In this document: positions 1 through 6,621 of the stretch, one piece after another | Position numbering within the stretch: the stretch's first letter is position 1 | Layout of the letters: each line of letters starts with the position of its first letter | NCBI GenBank assembly: GCA_002426825.1 | Contig: DINK01000014.1 | Location: 25,505 to 43,716 of the forward strand | Reading direction: 5' to 3' | Source: Holosporaceae bacterium UBA5542 | GTDB lineage: Bacteria; Pseudomonadota; Alphaproteobacteria; UBA7879; UBA5542 | DNA length: 18,212 bases | Position numbers and translations under genes: made by a program | Notes under the pieces: model-generated | What the model saw: the letters and a program-made list of their open reading frames with translations, nothing else | What the model was told of the DNA's origin: nothing | The model's database searches: none

Positions 1-296
1 AAAGGAATCAGCCCACGCATATCTGAAGGATGTGTTACCTCTTGCCGTGCCAAGCCAAACAAAGCCGGGGGGGCCTCAGGATCTGCCGGCAAGGGTAAAT
101 ATCCATTTTGCAACACAAAACTTGAGAGACTATAGAGAATTTTTTCCTGTTTTTCTTGTGTTTCTTTTATCTTTTGCCACTTTAAATAATGTAAAAAAGA
201 AGGAAGTCCCACCCCCATCACAACACCCATCACGATTAAAGCAATGGATACTTCAATAAGGGCAAATCCATCATTATTCTTAAACCACTTCATCAT
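1..296 (-). CDS. Prepilin-like protein, 3'-truncated by window edge
   Basis: This is a minor pilin or pseudopilin, exported to the inner membrane and cleaved by prepilin peptidase. I read about 98 residues before the window ends; there is no stop codon in view. It opens with a short basic leader (MMKWFKNNDG), then the class III cleavage site G10|F11 with the conserved Glu at mature position 5 (FALIE) and a hydrophobic helix to about residue 30. A charged Lys/Glu/Gln-rich helix follows, then a Pro-rich segment (LPLPADPEAPPA). The start ATG at 296-294 overlaps the stop of the preceding pilin gene by 4 bases (ATGA), which indicates translational coupling; a second ATG directly follows and could also serve. 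It is the third gene of the secretin-pilin-pilin string. The prepilin call is secure, but which pilus or secretion system it serves is not known. Confidence 0.85.
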   Translation of the reverse strand, partial: MMKWFKNNDGFALIEVSIALIVMGVVMGVGLPSFLHYLKWQKIKETQEKQEKILYSLSSFVLQNGYLPLPADPEAPPALFGLARQEVTHPSDMRGLIP

Positions 297-985
297 AGTT
301 GAAAATACAACACACAAGCTGGATGGTCATTTTGTGTGTTAAAGCGGCCATTTTTAATGCAATCTTCAGGGGCCACATTTGCCCCATGACGCCCTTGTAC
401 ACGACCACACATAGGATCAATACTATCCATTTTCTGGCAAATAGTTTGGGCCTGTCTCGGGGTTAAAAGGGCTCCATCTCCCTCCGCACCATTTTCCTGC
501 CCGAGTAAAAGCCAATGACCCGGCATGTTCACATCGGGGGCATAACGTACTGTCATCACACCCCCTATTTTTTCATGGGGCACCCCTTTCCCACGTCCTG
601 CATGGCCAAACTGAGGCAACGCCCCTACATCGGAAATTAAATGGGCACTGGATAGGTGGCGCCATGCTTGCCCAGCCTCATCCTGTGGATTTAATCCCTG
701 GCCAGAAATAATGCCGTCATTATTCCCATTGCGTAAACACCCATCAATTTGATCAGAAGCTAAGTGAAAATCTCCCGGCAATGCCCCATACGTTTCTTGA
801 AAAAGATGAAATGCAACACGATACATATCCACATTGCGCATTAACACATTCATCCGCGCGTTTTCAATCAATTGGCGCCCTTTCAGCACTCCACCCAAAA
901 TAACGCCGATGACAATAAGTGCGATGGCCACTTCTACAAGACTAAACCCATCATTCTTTAAAATATATTTTCTAATTTCTTTCAT
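293..985 (-). CDS. Type IV prepilin-like protein with LPGD motif
   Basis: This is a minor pilin or pseudopilin of about 230 residues. The N-terminus has a basic leader ending KNDG13, cleavage before F14, Glu at mature position 5 (FSLVE) and a roughly 20-residue hydrophobic helix. Near residues 67-73 is YGALPGDF, followed by an Asp/Asn/Gly-rich loop (NGNNDGII, about 86-93) and an acidic, Trp-containing stretch (DEAGQAW). I know this arrangement from prepilin-like proteins of alphaproteobacteria. Five cysteines in the C-terminal part could form disulfides in the periplasm. I chose the ATG at 985 over the longer frame from 1003 because GGGAG lies 7 bases before it and the leader then has normal length. 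The start overlaps the secretin gene by 14 bases, and the stop overlaps the next pilin by 4. Function as a fibre or pseudopilus subunit is inferred. Confidence 0.85.
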   Translation of the reverse strand: MKEIRKYILKNDGFSLVEVAIALIVIGVILGGVLKGRQLIENARMNVLMRNVDMYRVAFHLFQETYGALPGDFHLASDQIDGCLRNGNNDGIISGQGLNPQDEAGQAWRHLSSAHLISDVGALPQFGHAGRGKGVPHEKIGGVMTVRYAPDVNMPGHWLLLGQENGAEGDGALLTPRQAQTICQKMDSIDPMCGRVQGRHGANVAPEDCIKNGRFNTQNDHPACVLYFQL

Positions 986-2756
986 TTGAACGCTCCCAAT
1001 CAATACGACGTGTGTCCATGGTAAAATTTTGATACAAGTCGTGATCTTTGGCGTCCGGCACAGGATCTTTTAAAATGGTGGCGCGCAAAAAAATCACCAA
1101 CTCTGTCACCGACTTCGCTTTTCTTTTTGATGACGTCAGGAAACTAACCGCACTATCAGAAGTTCCGGGAATACCCGCCTTCCCAGTCTCTGACCCTTCA
1201 ATCATAAGACCTCCTAAAATCGCCACTTCCCCTGATTGAATACGCAACAGTGAATCAATTTCGCGCACAGCAATTACTGGAAATTCTGACTTTACTTGTG
1301 CTGCTGGATTCCTGAGCGACTGGTTCAACAAAACAACTGCAGGATCTTCTTTTGTATCAATAAGGCGGGTAATCGTGGGCCTTAAGTTTAAAATAATATC
1401 TTGCGACTCTGGATCGATTGCCGGTTGAACATGCATCACAAAACCAATGGGAATGGTTTGCGGTGTGCTGTTGGCTGTCACCAACGACCCATAGTTGGCA
1501 TTATCCGCATTTAAAAATTGTCGATCTCCCGTTACATTGAAAAAAACGAAATTCTCGGCCACTTTAAGAACGGCTGTTTGGTTGTTTAAAATGGTTAAGC
1601 GTGGACTTGAAAGTGTGCGCACCACACCAAATGTTTCCATAAAATTTAAAATAGCTGAAAGTGATCGCCCCCGCGCGCCCACACTAATCACATTACTTGT
1701 TTCAGGGGTCGTAATGATCGACGAGGTTTTTTGCGCCATCGATCCAAACAAAGCAGAGGCACTAAGGTCACCCCGAAAATTTGTGTTCCCCACCCCGTCA
1801 TAAGGACCAAACCCATACTGGCCAATACGCTGCCAATCAATACCACTTTTGAATTCTTCTTTTAACGTGACTTCAAGCACCTTGGCTTCAATTAAAATTT
1901 GGGCAGAAATTTTTTCACGCAATTTTCTTAAAAATTGTGCCACTAATCGCTGTTCTTTCTGCGTACCAAAAACGGTGATAAGACCTCCCTGTTTATGCAG
2001 AGAAAATGAAGCCTGGCCTTGCACTTTTGTTATTGTTTTGTGTTGGGTTCGTTCGCGCTGATGGGGATCATTATCATAGCCTGGCGCATGGCCTTTTTCT
2101 TCTACTCTTTCCACCACACGATGACCACCCCTCACCCCATGAAGAATATTTTGAAGCACCGATTTCAACTCTTCCCAAAAGTCATTTTCCACGTGACTTG
2201 TCACTTCTGTGGTGGATCCATTCGCTCCTACACCTGATGCTGTTGTTTTTGACAAAATATTATTTGTGATGGTGACATTGTTTTTTGTTTTTCGATTCAG
2301 GTTTAAAAACTGAACGTCATAAGTATGTGAATAAGGTAAATCTCGCTCGATAATCAAAACGTGATTTTCATACCGACATCGTAAATCCATCATGGTACAA
2401 ATGGCATTAATCACCTCAATTAAAGGGCGCGCTTTCGCCATATAAAAAATATGACCTTCAATATGTTGATCAACCAACACATTCACTTTGGCGGCACGAC
2501 ATACGTCCATAAATACTTTTCGCACATTTTGTTTTTCGCCTAATTGAATCGTGACTTTGCGCAACAACTCTTTGGGAAGCGATGGAGCTGAGGACAATTT
2601 TTTAGGCAGCCTTGGAAGCGACCTTGAAACAGGGCTTTCTTTAAGAAGATGATTCCGAATGGATTGATCAGTTTTTTGTCCAAGGGGATCTTGGTACAGT
2701 TTATCTTTTATGGCACACCCAGAGGCAAGCAACAGCAAGCAATATAAAAATTTCAT
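972..2756 (-). CDS. Type IV pilus secretin lipoprotein (MshL/PilN-like)
   Basis: This is an outer-membrane secretin of 594 residues that should form the ring through which a pilus or pseudopilus passes. Residues 1-14 are a lipoprotein signal with lipobox LASGC (Cys14). A short secretin N-terminal domain lies at about 67-137 (NVLVDQHIEG...HVLIIE), then an N1-like region with a Ser/Thr/Asn-rich insert (about 160-190) and a His/Arg-rich stretch (205-240). The C-terminal secretin domain covers about 288-563. Its typical motifs are ILIEAKVLEV, SSPRLTILNNQTAVLKV, the beta-lip segment FPVIAVREIDSLLRIQSGEVAILGG (496-516, read in parts) and the closing TELVIFLRATIL. The lipoprotein form and short N-terminus point to the MshL/PilN/BfpB group rather than long PilQ with AMIN domains. 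It is the first gene of a secretin-pilin-pilin string downstream of polA; no ATPase or platform protein is in view. Confidence 0.88.
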   Translation of the reverse strand: MKFLYCLLLLASGCAIKDKLYQDPLGQKTDQSIRNHLLKESPVSRSLPRLPKKLSSAPSLPKELLRKVTIQLGEKQNVRKVFMDVCRAAKVNVLVDQHIEGHIFYMAKARPLIEVINAICTMMDLRCRYENHVLIIERDLPYSHTYDVQFLNLNRKTKNNVTITNNILSKTTASGVGANGSTTEVTSHVENDFWEELKSVLQNILHGVRGGHRVVERVEEKGHAPGYDNDPHQRERTQHKTITKVQGQASFSLHKQGGLITVFGTQKEQRLVAQFLRKLREKISAQILIEAKVLEVTLKEEFKSGIDWQRIGQYGFGPYDGVGNTNFRGDLSASALFGSMAQKTSSIITTPETSNVISVGARGRSLSAILNFMETFGVVRTLSSPRLTILNNQTAVLKVAENFVFFNVTGDRQFLNADNANYGSLVTANSTPQTIPIGFVMHVQPAIDPESQDIILNLRPTITRLIDTKEDPAVVLLNQSLRNPAAQVKSEFPVIAVREIDSLLRIQSGEVAILGGLMIEGSETGKAGIPGTSDSAVSFLTSSKRKAKSVTELVIFLRATILKDPVPDAKDHDLYQNFTMDTRRIDWERSNERN

Positions 2757-2760
2757 GTTA

Positions 2761-2778
2761 TCCCTAAATTATTAGGGG
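2761..2778 (-). promoter_or_regulatory. Hairpin covering the secretin ribosome-binding site
   Basis: On the minus strand the leader reads CCCTAA-TAAT-TTAGGG, a perfect 6-base stem with a 4-base loop at 2777-2762. The 3' arm contains the Shine-Dalgarno sequence AGGGA (2765-2761), which ends 4 bases before the ATG at 2756. In mRNA the hairpin would hide the ribosome-binding site. A role in translational control is inference; the pairing is seen directly. Confidence 0.45.
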
Positions 2779-2813
2779 CACTGTACAGAAATCATTTTTG
2801 TTTGAACAGGGTT

Positions 2814-2822
2814 ATTTTAGCA
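2814..2822 (-). promoter_or_regulatory. Candidate extended -10 promoter for the secretin-pilin genes
   Basis: Minus-strand TGCTAAAAT just after the polA stop matches an extended -10 element (TGn followed by a TATAAT-like hexamer, TAAAAT). No good -35 is seen upstream, where the polA coding sequence lies. The start of transcription would fall near 2807, giving a leader of about 50 bases that includes the hairpin at 2762-2777. The genes could instead be read through from polA. Confidence 0.3.
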
Positions 2823-2826
2823 TAAT

Positions 2827-5544
2827 TTAATGAGCATCTTCCCACGTATTACCCTGTCCAACCCCCACAATTAGAGGAACTTTCAGCTTTTCGATCGATT
2901 CCATCATATCGCGAATCGGATCTATCAACATTTCTTTTTCAGTATCATGTATTTCAAAAATTAATTCGTCATGCACTTGCAAAAGCATGCGTGACCGGCA
3001 TTTTTTTTCCTGTAGAAATTGGTGAATTTGGATCATAGCTTTCTTGATAAAATCCGCGTTACTGCCTTGAAGAGGCGCGTTAATTGCCTGACGCTCTGCA
3101 AAACTTCTAAGCATGCCATTCTTTGAATGAATATTGGGTACAAAGCACCGACGCCCCCATAATGTTTCAACAAAAGCATGATCTTTTGCAAAAGCAATTG
3201 TTTGATCCATATACGCCTTAATGCCAGGGTATTGCCGGTGATAACTGTCTATATAGTCAGCCGCTTCTTTGCGAGAAACTTTTAACTGTTTGGCTAGCCC
3301 AAAGGCACTAATGCCATAAATAATACCAAAATTAATTGCCTTTGCTTTGCTTCGAAGATCACCGGTCACTTGGTCAAGAGGCACACCAAAAACTTGGCTT
3401 GCTGTTAGTTGGTGAATATCTTTGTTATGGTTAAAAGCTTCTACCAGTGGGGGAATATCAGCCATATGGGCCAATAACCGAAGCTCAATCTGCGAGTAGT
3501 CAAAAGAAAAAAGACGAAATCCTTTTTCTGCAATAAAAGCTTTACGTATTTTTCTGCCCTCTTCTGTGCGAATCGGAATATTTTGCAAATTCGGATCCGA
3601 AGAGGAAAGTCGCCCCGTTGATGTAACAGCCATGGCATAAGATGTGTGCACGCGCCCAGTCGCAGGATTAATTTGGTCGATTAGTGCCGTTGTGTAGGTG
3701 CTTTTCAGTTTTGAAAAATGGCGCCATGACAACACTTTGTCAGCAATCGGATAATCAAGGGCTAAGTTTTCTAAAATATCACTGCCCGTTGCATAAGCCC
3801 CTGTTTTTGACTTTTTCCCAGCGGGTAAAGACATCTTTTCAAATAGCCCTTCCCCTAATTGCTTAGGAGACGCAATATTAAATTCTTCTCCTGCCAGTGC
3901 AAAAATTTCTTTCTCAAGCTGATGCAGGCGGCCATTCATATCATGGGTCAATTCATTTAGAATCTGTGGATCAACTTTAATGCCCGCATCTTCCATTGAA
4001 ACCAACACATCAATTAAGGGCACATCAATTTTTTGGTACAGTGACGAAAGCGTTTCATCTTTTGCCACCCGATCTTTTAAAAGATCATAGAGGCGAAGCG
4101 TATAGTCTGCATCTTCAGCCGCATAGTTCATCGCATCTTTCAAGGGAACTTCTTCGAAGCTTAGAGCTTTTTTACCTGCGCCTGTGACTTCTTTAAAAGA
4201 AATCATTTTATGTTCAAGCAACCCTTCTGCCAGCGCATCCAACCCATGTCGCCCTCCCTGCTGTAAATAAGATAAAAGCATGGTGTCTTCTATGTTTTTT
4301 ATGTGAAGGCCATACTTCTTTAAAACAAGTTGATCATATTTTAAGTTATGCCCAATTTTCTGAATTTTTGGATTTTCAAGAAGGGGCTTTAAATTCTTGA
4401 AAACCACTTCACGCTCTAAAATAGTTTCTTGATTACCGTGATCTAAAAGAGACAGTTTGGGCTGATGCCATACAGGCACATAGCAGGCCTCACCAGGGTT
4501 AACTGCCATCGATATGCCAACCAATGTTGCAGACTTTGCATCAAGAGAATTGGTTTCCGTATCAAAGGCCACAGATTTTTTTTCCTCAGCTTTCTTAAGC
4601 CAAGACTGCAACTCACTTTGTGTCGTCACCAATGTATACGAAGATGGCATTGATGATGGAGGTCCTTGAGTTTTATTATCAGGGAATAAACGCTTTAAAA
4701 GAGCATAAAATTCCTGGGCTTCCAAAAAGTTCTTTACCTTCTCATGGTTGGGTTTTTCAACACGCAGTTGCTCAAGGGGTAACACACCCTCAACATCTTT
4801 TTTTAAGGTAACAAGTGTTTTGGATAAACGAGCTTGGTCTGCAAACTCAAGAATAGAGGTACGCCTTTTATTTTGGGGAATGGTATGTGCATTCTCTAAA
4901 AGACCTTCTAATGTACCAAACTCTTCAATAAGTACGGCGGCTGTTTTGGGTCCAATGCCAGGCACCCCTGGAATATTGTCCGAACTATCTCCAATTAGGG
5001 CTTGTACATCAACTACTTTCGTAGGATCAACACCAAATTTTTCATGCACACCTTCTTTATCAATCAAACGATTTTTAATAGGGTCATATAATTTGACACG
5101 ATCAGAAACCAACTGCATCAAATCTTTATCAGACGACAAAATCACAATATCACGATCAGATGCTTCAGCAGTGTAGGTTGCAATAATATCGTCTGCTTCA
5201 AATCCCTCTCTTTCATAAAGAGGCACATCAAATGCGCGACACACATCACGAATTAATGGGAATTGGGGAATTAGATCTTCAGGTGTTTCCCCCCGATTCG
5301 CCTTATAAGCACCATAAATGTCATTCCGAAACGTGTGACGCCCTGCATCAAAAACAACACCCAGATAATGGGCGTCCATTTCTGTCAAAACCTTAACCAA
5401 CATATTGGTAAATCCTAAAACAGCCCCAATAGGTGTTCCATCTTTTCGTGTTAAAGGAGGCAAGGCGTGATAGGCCCGAAAAATAAATCCAGACCCATCG
5501 ATTAGAAATAAAGTTTCTTTATGAAATGACTTTAGCTGTGACAC
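2827..5544 (-). CDS. polA: DNA polymerase I
   Basis: This repair and Okazaki-fragment-processing polymerase of 905 residues is close to the usual length. The 5' nuclease domain covers about 1-290 (LIDGSGFIFRAYHALP, GFEADDIIATY, SSDKDLMQL, GDSSDNIPGVPGIGPKTA). The 3'-5' exonuclease domain (about 300-490) keeps its metal ligands: D328-x-E330, N400-xxx-D404 and Y474-xxx-D478, so proofreading should be active. The polymerase domain (500-905) has motif A with D682 (FDYSQIELR), motif B R731-xxx-K735-xxx-F739-xxx-Y743, and motif C VHDE with D859. Phe739 sits where E. coli has Phe762. The start is GTG at 5544-5542; I see no in-frame ATG nearby and no clear Shine-Dalgarno sequence. An in-frame TAA lies about 40 bases upstream, and the first conserved motif begins at residue 12, as in E. 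coli. The gene lies 59 bases downstream of the unknown secreted gene. Confidence 0.97.
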   Translation of the reverse strand: MSQLKSFHKETLFLIDGSGFIFRAYHALPPLTRKDGTPIGAVLGFTNMLVKVLTEMDAHYLGVVFDAGRHTFRNDIYGAYKANRGETPEDLIPQFPLIRDVCRAFDVPLYEREGFEADDIIATYTAEASDRDIVILSSDKDLMQLVSDRVKLYDPIKNRLIDKEGVHEKFGVDPTKVVDVQALIGDSSDNIPGVPGIGPKTAAVLIEEFGTLEGLLENAHTIPQNKRRTSILEFADQARLSKTLVTLKKDVEGVLPLEQLRVEKPNHEKVKNFLEAQEFYALLKRLFPDNKTQGPPSSMPSSYTLVTTQSELQSWLKKAEEKKSVAFDTETNSLDAKSATLVGISMAVNPGEACYVPVWHQPKLSLLDHGNQETILEREVVFKNLKPLLENPKIQKIGHNLKYDQLVLKKYGLHIKNIEDTMLLSYLQQGGRHGLDALAEGLLEHKMISFKEVTGAGKKALSFEEVPLKDAMNYAAEDADYTLRLYDLLKDRVAKDETLSSLYQKIDVPLIDVLVSMEDAGIKVDPQILNELTHDMNGRLHQLEKEIFALAGEEFNIASPKQLGEGLFEKMSLPAGKKSKTGAYATGSDILENLALDYPIADKVLSWRHFSKLKSTYTTALIDQINPATGRVHTSYAMAVTSTGRLSSSDPNLQNIPIRTEEGRKIRKAFIAEKGFRLFSFDYSQIELRLLAHMADIPPLVEAFNHNKDIHQLTASQVFGVPLDQVTGDLRSKAKAINFGIIYGISAFGLAKQLKVSRKEAADYIDSYHRQYPGIKAYMDQTIAFAKDHAFVETLWGRRCFVPNIHSKNGMLRSFAERQAINAPLQGSNADFIKKAMIQIHQFLQEKKCRSRMLLQVHDELIFEIHDTEKEMLIDPIRDMMESIEKLKVPLIVGVGQGNTWEDAH

Positions 5545-5603
5545 AAAACTATGATTACCACACTCAGAAAAATTCAGCAGCTTTTATCTGTATGCTTTTT
5601 TCT

Positions 5604-6515
5604 CTATCGCTTCGGTGGATGACAATAGCGGTTTAATTTATATAAATAATGACCGATGTCCATAAAGAAAGATAAGTTCTTAAATTGACCTCGTTGATCG
5701 CTAGGCAATGCATCCAAAGCTTCTTTAAATACCTCATAGTGTGTGCCGAATACAAGAAGGCCATTTAATGCCTCTTCGACAACTGCTTTTTTCGTTTCTG
5801 TATTTGTTCCTTGTTGACCAAGTCTCTGTTGCAAAACCACTAAATTATTAATGTTTTTGAAAAAATTTACCTTTAACTTCTTTAGCTTTGATAGCATTCT
5901 TTTATGGTCAGGATCTCTTCTATTTTTGCTTTTTGATACGACAGCTAAAAAGTGTTGGAACTCTGGCAAAAGCTCAAAAGCATTCACTTGTTGCACATGC
6001 AAACGAATCAGCGAATCTGTGCTTTTAATCACGCTATAGTTTCCAGAATCGCCTGCTAATAAAGTGCTTCTACCCCCAAATGCACTACAAAACCCATTCA
6101 AGTCTAAAGCCAAATAATTTTTACCTTTATCTGTTACGGCAAAAGCAGTGTCAAAATCACTCACAGATTGACGCATTCTCTTTAAAATTGCATATTTCAA
6201 AATATCACGCGTTCTACGACTATAACCCTTTGACCCTTTAGCAACCATGGGTTTATCCAAAACCCCTTTGGGGTTGTATTCATATGCAAAAGATTTGTGA
6301 AGCTTTGATGGCGGAGAATCAAGTTTTGCAAGGCCCGCAGTCAAACACCCCTTGTAAACACGCTCTTTTAATGTCGCAGACACCACACGGCCTAAATTCC
6401 CCTTACAAAACCGCGCATTGTAAACAATTTTATCACGTCCCCAAGACAAGAAAGACCCGTGACCAACAGAATTAATTCCTAAAACACCTAGTAAAAATAA
6501 GAATACATACTTCAA
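5604..6515 (-). CDS. Secreted protein of unknown function
   Basis: I do not recognise this 303-residue protein. Residues 1-20 look like a Sec signal peptide (a Lys, then FLFLLGVLGINSVGHG), so export to the periplasm or beyond is likely. The mature part is strongly basic, with Lys/Arg-rich stretches at about 100-114 and 197-217, and has four cysteines (about 37, 57, 143, 298). The region 160-290 looks mostly helical, and no further membrane segment is seen. No catalytic signature is apparent. The start is TTG at 6515-6513, chosen because AGGGG lies 8 bases upstream, the signal peptide begins there and no in-frame ATG precedes it. It shares a 106-base divergent intergenic region with the AMIN/barrel gene, and polA follows 59 bases downstream. 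It could be a lineage-specific envelope or effector-like protein; that is speculation. Confidence 0.75.
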   Translation of the reverse strand: MKYVFLFLLGVLGINSVGHGSFLSWGRDKIVYNARFCKGNLGRVVSATLKERVYKGCLTAGLAKLDSPPSKLHKSFAYEYNPKGVLDKPMVAKGSKGYSRRTRDILKYAILKRMRQSVSDFDTAFAVTDKGKNYLALDLNGFCSAFGGRSTLLAGDSGNYSVIKSTDSLIRLHVQQVNAFELLPEFQHFLAVVSKSKNRRDPDHKRMLSKLKKLKVNFFKNINNLVVLQQRLGQQGTNTETKKAVVEEALNGLLVFGTHYEVFKEALDALPSDQRGQFKNLSFFMDIGHYLYKLNRYCHPPKR

Positions 6516-6523
6516 TTTTATGA

Positions 6524-6528
6524 CCCCT
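6524..6528 (-). promoter_or_regulatory. Ribosome-binding site deciding a TTG start
   Basis: Minus-strand AGGGG lies 8 bases before the TTG at 6515-6513. It supports translation from this rare start codon, since no ATG is available at the beginning of the signal peptide. Confidence 0.6.
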
Positions 6529-6551
6529 GATTAGACTTATTATTTAATTTT

Positions 6552-6557
6552 AGTATA
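6552..6557 (-). promoter_or_regulatory. Candidate -10 box for the secreted-protein gene
   Basis: Minus-strand TATACT is a good -10 hexamer. The hexamer 17 bases upstream is TTAGGA, a weak match to TTGACA. Transcription would start near 6545, about 30 bases before the TTG start codon. It lies in the divergent region shared with the AMIN/barrel gene. Confidence 0.35.
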
Positions 6558-6610
6558 GCCTAAGTTTCTGTAGATCCTAAATCATTTTTTATGTAAAATA
6601 TCCATATAAC

Positions 6611-6615
6611 AGGGA
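6611..6615 (+). promoter_or_regulatory. Ribosome-binding site of the AMIN/barrel gene
   Basis: AGGGA sits 6 bases before the ATG at 6622 and fixes the start at the beginning of the signal peptide. No convincing promoter hexamer pair is visible upstream; TAAAAT at 6594-6599 is the best -10 candidate but has no matching -35. Confidence 0.6.
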
Positions 6616-6621
6616 TAAAAA

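Noticed and set aside
32..259. 75-residue plus-strand reading frame at the left edge
   Set aside because: It lies opposite the truncated prepilin gene, whose leader, cleavage site and helix are clear. The plus-strand frame has no ribosome site or recognisable sequence.
986..1003. Upstream ATG at 1003 as the start of the first pilin
   Set aside because: It adds six residues to the leader and lies deeper inside the secretin gene; the ATG at 985 has GGGAG at good spacing.
4748..5176. 142-residue plus-strand reading frame inside polA
   Set aside because: It is antisense to the conserved 5' nuclease domain; its length follows from codon bias on the other strand.
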